Assembly (NCBI GenBank): GCA_021735285.1 | Contig: JAIPHI010000003.1 | Span: forward strand, 1 to 31,777 | Reading direction: 5' to 3' | Length of the DNA stretch: 31,777 bases | From: Fidelibacterota bacterium | Lineage (GTDB): Bacteria; Fidelibacterota; UBA2242; JAFGTP01 | In this document: positions 24,725 through 31,777 of the stretch, in pieces | Position numbering within the stretch: position 1 is the first letter of the stretch | How the letters are laid out: each line of letters opens with the position of its first letter | The notes under the pieces: generated by a model | Database searches by the model: none | Told to the model about the DNA's origin: nothing | The model's input: the letters and a program-made list of their open reading frames with translations, nothing else | Position numbers and translations under genes: made by a program

Positions 24725-26743
24725 TTATGATTTAACTGTTTTATCCCTTGGAATTTTTATTGTAAACTTTGTACCGGTCGGTCCTTTTTCCGGATCATCA
24801 TTAGAATCAACTGTGATATCGCCGTTATGCATTTTTATAATGCCATATATTACAGAGAGGCCCAGTCCGGTCCCCTTTCCTCTCTTTTTTGTAGTAAAAA
24901 ATGGCTCAAAAATTTTTGAGAGATGTTTTTCAGGAATTCCAGCACCAGTATCTTCGACTTTAAAGATTACATGATCTGCTTTACCCCGGGCTATGATCGC
25001 TAATGTACCACCTTCTTCTTCCATTGCATTTATACTATTATTCACCAGATTCGAAAGCACTTGAATAAATTGATCATGGTCGAGATAAGCCATTGGATTT
25101 TCTTCTAAATTCTTAGTTTCAACCTCAAGTTCAATATTGTCAGGAAGATCAACTTTGATTGTTTTAATAAAATTATCCAGCATTTGCGATACATTAACTT
25201 TCTCCCGGTCAACTTTATTTTTCCGGGCGAAATCCAGCAAACCGGAAACAATAGTTTTACATCTCTTGGCCTCATTTACTATCATTTCCAGGTCTTCTAA
25301 ATCATTCTGCTTCTCGTTCATTTCTTCTTTAAGTAAATTAGAAAACATAATAACTGTTCCGAGAGGATTATTGAGTTCATGAGCAATTCCGGCAGCTAAT
25401 TGTCCCATACTGGCCATTTTTTCGGCTTGAACCAGAGCCTTTCTTGTATTGTCCAGTTTCTCATCAGAAATTCTTAAATCTTCAATAGTTTTATTCAACT
25501 TTTCAATAGCAAAAGGAAGACACATCTCCGGTTCTGCCAATCCCTTATGAATTGCAATAGCATGATCTACACAGGTTGGATACCCACAGGCCCCACAATT
25601 AAGTTCATCCTCCGGCTTCTCCTTGCCTATATCCTGCAATATTTTTTCAATCTCTTTTCGATCAGGGATTGATACTCTTTGGTCATCAGTAGAGAATTCA
25701 CGAGACAGATCAAGATCTCTAAGCCGCCCCATATATTCTCTCCATTCACCCTGATCAATCTCACGGCAATGCTGCTCTGCATATTTACTTACATAAGTAC
25801 GCTTTCTATACATTGGATCACTGGAGGTCATGCCAGCGCCCATTATACATCCTTCACAACATAACAATTCCAGAAGCCTGGCATTCATATCACCTTCACC
25901 AAATTCCTCAAGAGCTTCTTTGAAATTTTCACGTCCATTAGCAGAAACAATATCGCGGCTCATAAGATTCTCAGGAAGATCAGCAGTTTCCAGCATACCT
26001 CTTTTAATCGGAAAAATATTGCCTTTGTTTCCATAGGGCGGATCAAAATCTGAAGCTTCACAATCCTCCCAATCAAGATCCATCTGATCAACCAGTTCCC
26101 GCAGTTCCTTAAAGGTCAACACCTCATTTATTTCGCCCTCTATTTCATCCGTATAGGCTTCACCCTTTTTAGCAATACAAGGTCCAATAAAGACAATATT
26201 CATATTCTGATTAAAAAGTTGGCGAAGAGCACGCGCTGTGGCCACCATTGGTGAGACAACCGGTGCTAAATATTGGACAAGCTCCGGACGATATTTTTTT
26301 ATATACCCAAAAATTGCGGGACAGGCTGTGGAAATGAACTTGTTATCGGTTTCTGTAAAAAGTTTCCGCATTTCCAGGGCCACCAGATCAGCGCCAAAGC
26401 CGACTTCATTCACAAAGTCAAAGCCCATTTTTCGCAGAGTTCCCACTAATTTTTTAGAGGGAATATCGGAGAATTCGGCCGGGAAACTGGGAGCAATAAT
26501 TGCAGCCTTTTTATCTTCACTTTTGAATATTTTACGGACAGATTCTTTACCATCCAGCACAACCTTAGCATTCTGGCTACAAACCTGAACACAATTTCCA
26601 CATCCTATACAACGTTCATGGATCACTTCAGCCTGACCGTCACTAATTTTAATGGCTTTGGCTGGACATTCCCGAACGCAAGTATAGCAAATTCGGCATT
26701 TATCTTTTATTGTTCTGACTAACGGTTCTGCTTCTGTATTCAT
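24725..26743 (-). CDS. Hydrogenase-like sensor histidine kinase (putative sensory [FeFe] hydrogenase, group C type)
   Basis: This 672-aa protein fuses redox sensing to a kinase. Two [4Fe-4S] ferredoxin motifs lie at 16-27 and about 45-55. An [FeFe]-hydrogenase H-cluster domain (about 85-330) keeps cysteines at all four ligand positions: Cys141 (STACPA), Cys189 (GPCIAKK), Cys295 and Cys299 (CCEGC). The proton-shuttle Cys next to the first ligand is Ala here. A further [4Fe-4S] domain begins at Cys383 (CGACGYPTC). HisKA follows with His455 in IAHELNNPLG, then the ATPase (NNSINAM, DTGAGI, GKGTGLGL). I see no PAS domain or membrane segment. It is 14 nt behind hydA. Proteins of this design are called putatively H2- or redox-sensing. 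H2 binding is inferred, not shown. Confidence 0.92.
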   Translation of the reverse strand: MNTEAEPLVRTIKDKCRICYTCVRECPAKAIKISDGQAEVIHERCIGCGNCVQVCSQNAKVVLDGKESVRKIFKSEDKKAAIIAPSFPAEFSDIPSKKLVGTLRKMGFDFVNEVGFGADLVALEMRKLFTETDNKFISTACPAIFGYIKKYRPELVQYLAPVVSPMVATARALRQLFNQNMNIVFIGPCIAKKGEAYTDEIEGEINEVLTFKELRELVDQMDLDWEDCEASDFDPPYGNKGNIFPIKRGMLETADLPENLMSRDIVSANGRENFKEALEEFGEGDMNARLLELLCCEGCIMGAGMTSSDPMYRKRTYVSKYAEQHCREIDQGEWREYMGRLRDLDLSREFSTDDQRVSIPDRKEIEKILQDIGKEKPEDELNCGACGYPTCVDHAIAIHKGLAEPEMCLPFAIEKLNKTIEDLRISDEKLDNTRKALVQAEKMASMGQLAAGIAHELNNPLGTVIMFSNLLKEEMNEKQNDLEDLEMIVNEAKRCKTIVSGLLDFARKNKVDREKVNVSQMLDNFIKTIKVDLPDNIELEVETKNLEENPMAYLDHDQFIQVLSNLVNNSINAMEEEGGTLAIIARGKADHVIFKVEDTGAGIPEKHLSKIFEPFFTTKKRGKGTGLGLSVIYGIIKMHNGDITVDSNDDPEKGPTGTKFTIKIPRDKTVKS

Positions 26744-26757
26744 TCCCTATACTTCTA

Positions 26758-28497
26758 TTAAATAAGAACTTCTTTTCGTTCTTTATAAGTTGTATGTAAC
26801 AATTCATGACTTTTCTGACTTAAAGGCTTTTCAAGAAATTCTTCGTATATTTTCCGAATTGATTTATTTTGGTGTGAGCGCCTTACCTTATCGGTTTTAT
26901 CAATTTTATAAAGTGCTTTCATTCTGGCTTTGATAGTTTCCTCATCCATACCTAAAGGTTGTCCTCCACCATTTATACATCCGCCAGGGCAGGTCATGAC
27001 CTCAATGAAATGAATATCATCCCGGCCTTCTTTAATCTGGTCTAATATTTTACGAGCGTTTTTCAAGCCGGAAGCTACAGCCACTCCTATTTCCAGCTCC
27101 TCATTTACCTTAATTTTAGCCTCTTTTACACCTTCCATACCACGAATTGATTTCAGCTCAGGAGCATCCAATTCTTCACCGGTTATCATATGATAGGCGG
27201 TTCGTACAGCTGCTTCCATTACACCGCCACTCGTACCAAATATTTTACCTGCCGAACTTCTTTCTCCGAAAGGTGTATCATGGCCTTCGACCGGCATATC
27301 ATGCAAGTCCAATCCATTCAACTTTATCACCCGGGCCAATTCTCTGGTTGTTAAAACAGCATCTATATCGGGTCGGCCTTGTTTGGCATGTTCGGGACGT
27401 TCAGCTTCAAATTTTTTGGCTGTACAAGGCATAATCGAAACACTGTATATCTTATCAGGATCGATACCTTCCTTTTCAGCAAAATAAGTTTTGATAACCG
27501 CACCCATCATCTGCTGTGGACTTTTACAACTGGAGACATTCTCAATAAAATCAGGATAGAATTGCTCCATAAATTTAATCCAACCTGGCGAGCAACTTGT
27601 AATCAACGGCAGCTTCCCCCCAGTTTTTACTCTTTCTACAAGCTCGGCTGCCTCTTCCATGATCGTAAGATCAGCCGAAAAAGAGGTGGTAAACACCTTA
27701 TCAAAACCAATTCTTCTCAAAGCACCATTCATAATACCGACTACATCCTTACCTTTGCGGAGCCCAAACTCTTCGCCAATTGTAACTGATATTGAAGGTG
27801 CATGCTGAGCAACTACTATTTTCTCCGGGTCGTGGATTGCTTCCATAACTTCTTTAATATGACTTTTTTCTCTGAGAGCTCCAGTGGGACAGACTCGAAC
27901 ACATTGACCACAATAGACACAGCTTGATAAATTCAATCCTTCATCATAGGCTGTTCCCACCGTGGCTTTGAAACCTCGATTTACAAATTCTATAGCATCC
28001 ACAGTCTGCACCTCTTCACAGACTCGTACACATTTTCCACATAAAATGCATTTAGATGGATCACGTGAAATTGCCGGAGAAGATGTATCTAAGTCATACT
28101 CATTTTTTTCACCGAAATATCTTCTTTGGCGGACTCCCAGTTTCTCTGCCAAAGTTTGTAATTCACAATCACCATTTCGGACGCAATAGAGGCAATCATC
28201 AGGATGATCGGCCAGTAAGAGTTCAATATTAGTTTTCCTGGCCCGCAGGGCTCTTGCAGAATGAGTTTTAACCTTCATGCCTTCTTCAACAGGCCAGGCG
28301 CAGGCCGGCACTAATCCACCTCTGCCTTCAATTTCAACCACACACATGCGGCAGGCACCTGAAGGTTCCATCCCTTCAATATGACAGAGTGTAGGAATAT
28401 AAATATCAGCTCTTTTACAAGCCTGTAAAATCGTTTCTCCGGATTTTGCTTTTATTTCTCTATTATTAACTTCTATTTTAAACACTTTATACTCCAT
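26758..28497 (-). CDS. hydA: NAD-linked [FeFe] hydrogenase catalytic subunit HydA
   Basis: HydA makes or oxidises H2 at the H-cluster in the trimeric, probably electron-bifurcating HydABC enzyme of the cytoplasm. The 579-aa protein has an N-terminal [2Fe-2S] domain (CHIEG..SGACRMC, about 37-65), a His-Cys [4Fe-4S] motif (HPDDCLYC, about 96-105), two [4Fe-4S] motifs (CILCGKC about 149, CVYCGQC about 192) and the H domain. The H domain has L1 TSCSPGW (Cys302), L2 MPCTAKKFE (Cys358) and L3 TCPGGCINGGGQP (Cys503, Cys507). L1 is the TSCSP variant known in some active enzymes. The C-terminal tail after 530 is charged. Its start abuts the hydB stop, so the two are tightly coupled. Confidence 0.95.
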   Translation of the reverse strand: MEYKVFKIEVNNREIKAKSGETILQACKRADIYIPTLCHIEGMEPSGACRMCVVEIEGRGGLVPACAWPVEEGMKVKTHSARALRARKTNIELLLADHPDDCLYCVRNGDCELQTLAEKLGVRQRRYFGEKNEYDLDTSSPAISRDPSKCILCGKCVRVCEEVQTVDAIEFVNRGFKATVGTAYDEGLNLSSCVYCGQCVRVCPTGALREKSHIKEVMEAIHDPEKIVVAQHAPSISVTIGEEFGLRKGKDVVGIMNGALRRIGFDKVFTTSFSADLTIMEEAAELVERVKTGGKLPLITSCSPGWIKFMEQFYPDFIENVSSCKSPQQMMGAVIKTYFAEKEGIDPDKIYSVSIMPCTAKKFEAERPEHAKQGRPDIDAVLTTRELARVIKLNGLDLHDMPVEGHDTPFGERSSAGKIFGTSGGVMEAAVRTAYHMITGEELDAPELKSIRGMEGVKEAKIKVNEELEIGVAVASGLKNARKILDQIKEGRDDIHFIEVMTCPGGCINGGGQPLGMDEETIKARMKALYKIDKTDKVRRSHQNKSIRKIYEEFLEKPLSQKSHELLHTTYKERKEVLI

Positions 28498-30453
28498 TTA
28501 TTTTACGCTTATTGCATCAAAACGGCATACATTTACACATTGTCCACAGCGCACACATTCTTCACTGACAATATAGTGCGGTGCTTTTGGTTTCCCTTTA
28601 ATAGCATTTGTAGGACAATGCTTGGCACACAAAGTACATCCTACACATTTATCATCATCAATAGTATATTTAATCAGATCTTTACAAACTCCAGCCGGAC
28701 ATGTTCTCTCGTAAATATGTTTCTCATATTCATCTCGAAACCACCGCAGAGTACTAAGAACCGGATTGGGTGCAGTCTGCCCCAATCCACACAAAGCAGA
28801 ATCCTGAATTACTTCAGAAAGCCGCTCCAGATACATGACGCCCTTAAAACGTTGTAAAGCCTCATGTTTTTCTGTCTTCTCTTTTTTCGCACCTCTTGTT
28901 ATAGCTTTTAGAATATCCAGCATTCTCCGTGTCCCTTCTCGGCAGGGAATGCATTTACCACAACTCTCACGCTGAATAAAATCCATAAAAAATTTTGCCA
29001 CATCAACCATACAAGTATCTTCATCCATCACTACCAGTCCTCCGGAACCCATCATAGCTCCTACTTCCTGTAATGATTTATAATCGATTTCTATGTCAAG
29101 ATGTTGCTCAGGTATACAACCACCTGACGGGCCTCCCATTTGTGCAGCTTTGTATTTTTTATTCTGCGAAATACCACCTCCGATATTGAAGATAATATTT
29201 CTCAATTTGACACCCATTTCTACTTCCACCAGGCCCGTATGTTTAATATCACCGGAGAGAGCGAACACCTTGGTGCCTTTGCTACCTTCCGTGCCTCTGG
29301 CATTAAACCAGTTGGCTCCCTTACGAGCTATGCCTGGTAAATTAGCTAGTGTTTCCACATTATTAATTACTGTGGGTTTATTGAATAATCCTTTAGTGGC
29401 CGGATAAGGCGGTCGGGGGCGCGGCATTCCTCTTTTGCCTTCAATACTATGGATCAGAGCTGTTTCCTCACCACATACAAAAGCTCCTGCCCCTTTTTTA
29501 ATTTGAATCTCTAAATTATATCCGCTATTTAGTATATTGTCTCCCAGTAAGCCAGCATCTTTGAGAACTCCTATGGCGTGTTCCAATCTTTCAATTGCCA
29601 GAGGATATTCAGCACGGATATAGATATAGGCTTTGAAAGCACCAATTGCATAGGAAGAAATTGTTAGCCCTTCCAGAAGTCTGTAGGGATCACCCTCAAT
29701 CACAGCTCTATCCATAAAAGCTCCAGGATCCCCTTCATCAGCATTACAAACAAAATATTTTTGGCTGGCAGCAGTATTAAGTGCAAATTTCCATTTTGTC
29801 CCTGTTGGAAATCCTCCACCACCACGACCTCGAAGACCGGATTCTTCAACCATATCACATAATTCTTCCGGAGTCTTGGTTCGAAGTATATTAGCCAAAC
29901 CCCTAAAACCACCATAGGCTATATACTCTTCCAAACTTTCCGGGTCAATGATACCACAATTAGGTAATACCATTCTAGTCTGGTCCTTGAAAAAAGCATG
30001 CTCATCTAAATATGGCAATCCTTCATAGGATCTTAAATCCTGGTCTTGGAACTGACCCAAAAGATTTTCTTCAGGAACCTCTCCATCAAAAACAGAATCC
30101 AATAGATCATCCACTTTATCCTCGGTAATTTCGGAAAATGATAGACGGGTCCGCCCGGGCATCTGGATATCCACAAGGGGTTCTTCTACACAAAATCCAA
30201 TGCAACCGACTTCTTTGATGTCAACTTCAATATTTTTCTCTGCTAGGTACTCCTCAATTTTTTCCAGAGTTTCGCCAGCCCCGGCCCCCAGGCCACAAGT
30301 TCCGGCTCCAATGTAAATAATAGGTTTATCTATATTTTTTCGTTTTATCTTCTTAATTCCCTCTTTTATCTCTTCTGACCAATTTGCCGGATCAATATCA
30401 AGAGATTGGACCAAATCTTCTGTAAAAGATTCATTTATGATTGTATTAGGCAT
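28498..30453 (-). CDS. hydB: Hydrogenase subunit HydB (NuoF-like, NAD(H)/FMN)
   Basis: HydB is the NAD(H)- and FMN-binding subunit that feeds HydA. The 651-aa protein begins with a thioredoxin-like [2Fe-2S] domain (TCGLGAGA near 53, VGCIGFC near 84). The NuoF core spans about 150-560: GLRGRGGGGFPTGTKW near 208 for NADH and FMN, CNADEGDPG near 236, and the N3-type [4Fe-4S] motif SCGKCIPCREG near 490 with a following Cys in ALCGLGQ. Two C-terminal ferredoxin motifs (CVGCTLCAKHCP and CVRCGQCVNVC) complete it. This layout is the one found in bifurcating HydABC. The start overlaps the hydC stop by 8 nt. Confidence 0.95.
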   Translation of the reverse strand: MPNTIINESFTEDLVQSLDIDPANWSEEIKEGIKKIKRKNIDKPIIYIGAGTCGLGAGAGETLEKIEEYLAEKNIEVDIKEVGCIGFCVEEPLVDIQMPGRTRLSFSEITEDKVDDLLDSVFDGEVPEENLLGQFQDQDLRSYEGLPYLDEHAFFKDQTRMVLPNCGIIDPESLEEYIAYGGFRGLANILRTKTPEELCDMVEESGLRGRGGGGFPTGTKWKFALNTAASQKYFVCNADEGDPGAFMDRAVIEGDPYRLLEGLTISSYAIGAFKAYIYIRAEYPLAIERLEHAIGVLKDAGLLGDNILNSGYNLEIQIKKGAGAFVCGEETALIHSIEGKRGMPRPRPPYPATKGLFNKPTVINNVETLANLPGIARKGANWFNARGTEGSKGTKVFALSGDIKHTGLVEVEMGVKLRNIIFNIGGGISQNKKYKAAQMGGPSGGCIPEQHLDIEIDYKSLQEVGAMMGSGGLVVMDEDTCMVDVAKFFMDFIQRESCGKCIPCREGTRRMLDILKAITRGAKKEKTEKHEALQRFKGVMYLERLSEVIQDSALCGLGQTAPNPVLSTLRWFRDEYEKHIYERTCPAGVCKDLIKYTIDDDKCVGCTLCAKHCPTNAIKGKPKAPHYIVSEECVRCGQCVNVCRFDAISVK

Positions 30454-30916
30454 TCTCTTTTACCTCTTGTCGATATTTATTGATTAAATCTTTGACTTCA
30501 TCGGGTTGAACCTTGGCATGCACCTTTCCATTAATTGTGATAGCAGGTGCCAGACCACAGGCTCCTATACAAGCAACTACTTCCAAACTAAAAACTCCAT
30601 CCCGGGTGGTTTCACCAGGCATTATATTTAATTCTCTCTGAAATTCTTCGAGAAGCTGAGCCGAACCTTTGACATGACAGGCAGTGCCTCGACAAATTTG
30701 AATATGATAATTGCCCAGAGCTTCAAATCGAAATTGATTATAAAAAGTAGCAACTCCGTAGATCTTACTGGTTGGAAGCTTGAGATAGTTACCAATCTCT
30801 TTAACAGCATCTTTAGAAAGAAACCCGACCTCTTCTTGTACATCCTGTAAAATCGGGATTAAAGCATCACGTTTAGCATCGGGATATTTATCAAATACTT
30901 TCTGCACTCTCTCCAT
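30446..30916 (-). CDS. hydC: Hydrogenase subunit HydC (NuoE-like [2Fe-2S])
   Basis: HydC is the small thioredoxin-fold subunit of the trimeric hydrogenase, 156 aa. The N-terminal helical part (DALIPILQDVQEEVGFL) is typical of NuoE. The [2Fe-2S] cluster has Cys in CRGTACHVKG (near 85-90) and in CIGACGLAP (near 121-125). AAGGAA precedes the ATG. It lies 42 nt after rex and overlaps hydB by 8 nt, the classical hydC-hydB-hydA order. Electrons are expected to pass between HydB and this cluster. Confidence 0.95.
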   Translation of the reverse strand: MERVQKVFDKYPDAKRDALIPILQDVQEEVGFLSKDAVKEIGNYLKLPTSKIYGVATFYNQFRFEALGNYHIQICRGTACHVKGSAQLLEEFQRELNIMPGETTRDGVFSLEVVACIGACGLAPAITINGKVHAKVQPDEVKDLINKYRQEVKENA

Positions 30917-30958
30917 ATATTTTCCTTTTTACATTTTTGTATTATGATCTTTATCATT

Positions 30959-31570
30959 TTAATGGTCCGAGAAATAAGCCACTTTTTCAACAGCAGAGAT
31001 CATATCTCTATTTTCTACATAAATATCATCTGACAGATGTAAATTAACAGGAGCATAGTTGAGAATTCCTCTGACTCCGGCCTTAGTAACCTGTTCAGCC
31101 ACATCCTGAGCAACTCGTACAGGAACCGTTAGAATTACAGTTTTGATACCTCTTTCTTTTGCAATTTTTTCAAAATCCTGCAGATGGTAGCTATGACAAC
31201 CTGCTACAACTCGATTGACTTTTTCAGATTTGATATCAAATCCGGCTACTATCTTTAGATTTTCCGAACTTCCATTAACATAATTAGTAATCGCCTTTCC
31301 CAAATTACCAAGCCCAATAATGGCAACCTGCTCCTTATCAGCCCCAATATAGTTATTAATACTTTTAATCAGATCCTTTACCACATAGCCATGAGCCGGA
31401 GAGCCCGAAGTATCCATTTCCATCAAGTCTCTTCTAATCTGAGCAGGAGTGGCATTTGTCAAGGCAGAAAGCTGGTGGGAAAAAATATTAGTTTCACCAG
31501 CTCGCTCAAGTTTGATCAATACTCTACGATAATTTATAATTCTCTCTATTTTTCTTTCCGACCTTCTCAT
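30959..31570 (-). CDS. rex: Redox-sensing transcriptional repressor Rex
   Basis: Rex is a dimeric repressor that leaves DNA when NADH/NAD+ rises. The 203-aa product has an N-terminal winged helix (RIINYRRVL.., then SHQLSALTNATPAQIRRDL near 35-50) and a Rossmann domain with IGLGNLGKAI near 86-95, ending in the domain-swapped C-terminal helix. GGAGG lies 5 nt before the ATG at 31570; an in-frame ATG at 31588 would place that ribosome binding site inside the gene, so I chose the shorter form. It is the first gene of the hydrogenase operon and has a Rex-type operator just upstream, so it probably represses itself and hydCBA. Confidence 0.94.
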   Translation of the reverse strand: MRRSERKIERIINYRRVLIKLERAGETNIFSHQLSALTNATPAQIRRDLMEMDTSGSPAHGYVVKDLIKSINNYIGADKEQVAIIGLGNLGKAITNYVNGSSENLKIVAGFDIKSEKVNRVVAGCHSYHLQDFEKIAKERGIKTVILTVPVRVAQDVAEQVTKAGVRGILNYAPVNLHLSDDIYVENRDMISAVEKVAYFSDH

Positions 31571-31597
31571 AATCTCCTCCTGTATCATTGCTCACAA

Positions 31598-31613
31598 TGT
31601 GAATCTTTTCACA
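31598..31613 (-). promoter_or_regulatory. Rex operator
   Basis: TGTGAA-TCTT-TTCACA is a perfect inverted repeat matching the core of the Rex consensus TTGTGAA-N4-TTCACAA; the two outermost bases do not match. It lies between the -10 element and the rex start, where bound Rex would block transcription. Confidence 0.88.
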
Positions 31614-31617
31614 CTTG

Positions 31618-31646
31618 AAATTATTGACAACTTCTTAGATTGTCAA
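31618..31646 (-). promoter_or_regulatory. Promoter of rex-hydCBA with TTGACAA palindrome
   Basis: On the minus strand TTGACA (31646-31641), 17 nt, TAATTT (31623-31618). The -35 lies in a perfect inverted repeat TTGACAA-N9-TTGTCAA (31624-31646), which may bind a second regulator. The -10 is a poor match, so the promoter call is moderate. Confidence 0.55.
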
Positions 31647-31652
31647 GTATTA

Positions 31653-31670
31653 ATGTGTGTTTTTTCACAA
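31653..31670 (-). promoter_or_regulatory. Possible second Rex half-operator
   Basis: One arm, TTCACAA (31664-31670), fits the Rex consensus fully; the other (ATGTGTG) fits at 4 of 7 bases. It lies just upstream of the -35 element. Confidence 0.35.
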
Positions 31671-31777
31671 AAAGTTATAAATAATTTTAGCCAAATATAC
31701 ACTTTAATTATTGTCGTGGTAAAGCAGCTATCTATAAATAAAATATATATTTATTATGAGTAGCGAATATTAACGGC

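Noticed and set aside
1..31777. CRISPR array or intact insertion sequence
   Set aside because: No regularly spaced direct repeats, and no transposase or integrase gene seen on either strand.

Overview
This is an AT-rich bacterial window with compact operons. It suggests an uncultured, anaerobic, fermentative, Gram-negative organism. The envelope evidence is an outer-membrane beta-barrel protein, two lipoprotein signals, two twin-arginine leaders and MurB. The metabolic evidence is a trimeric NAD-linked [FeFe] hydrogenase controlled by Rex, and no respiratory genes are visible. The dipeptidyl peptidase III has the pentapeptide zinc motif HEXXH known from Caldithrix. A lineage near Calditrichota, Cloacimonadota or another FCB-type phylum is plausible, but the sequence alone does not settle it.

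Layout. 0.2-1.7 kb: a small unknown protein with its own terminator, then murB. 1.7-1.9 kb: the first copy of a dispersed hairpin repeat; the second copy is at 11.25 kb. 1.96-4.45 kb (minus): a nitrogen operon, glnB-amtB-TorF-type porin, behind a sigma-54-like promoter. amtB carries an in-frame TAA between its two five-helix halves. 4.45-5.4 kb: gene-free, with hairpins. 5.5-7.9 kb: an iron-sulfur flavoprotein (minus) and a lipoprotein dipeptidyl peptidase III (plus). 8.1-10.16 kb (minus): tRNA-Ser(CGA), a DHH-like protein of unknown function and a DNA methyltransferase, a compact possible modification or defence cassette. 10.65-13.0 kb: a one-domain asparaginase, a HTH protein and a metallo-beta-lactamase-fold hydrolase. 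13.2-16.7 kb (plus): patatin, DUF362 (Tat-like leader), a cyclic-nucleotide-binding protein and an AI-2E-family exporter. 16.7-19.3 kb (minus): an AmmeMemoRadiSam pair, a radical SAM enzyme with a Tat leader and a MEMO-AMMECR1 fusion with a signal peptide. 19.6-22.9 kb (plus): an atypical SDR, a glycosyltransferase and a SagB-type nitroreductase lipoprotein. 23.1-31.65 kb (minus): rex-hydC-hydB-hydA, then a hydrogenase-like sensor kinase and two response-regulator genes, ending at a strong bidirectional hairpin.

How they work together. The right third reads as one redox regulon. Rex, expected to sense NADH/NAD+, has a near-perfect operator just downstream of the promoter's -10 element. HydABC disposes of or recycles reductant as H2. 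The sensor kinase keeps all four H-cluster cysteine positions and so may report H2 or redox state, but neither downstream regulator has a DNA-binding domain, so the output is unknown. The left part holds ammonium sensing and uptake.

The most unusual items are the apparently exported AmmeMemoRadiSam module, the DHH-like/methyltransferase cassette beside tRNA-Ser, the precisely placed amtB stop, and the repeat pair whose hairpin is conserved.
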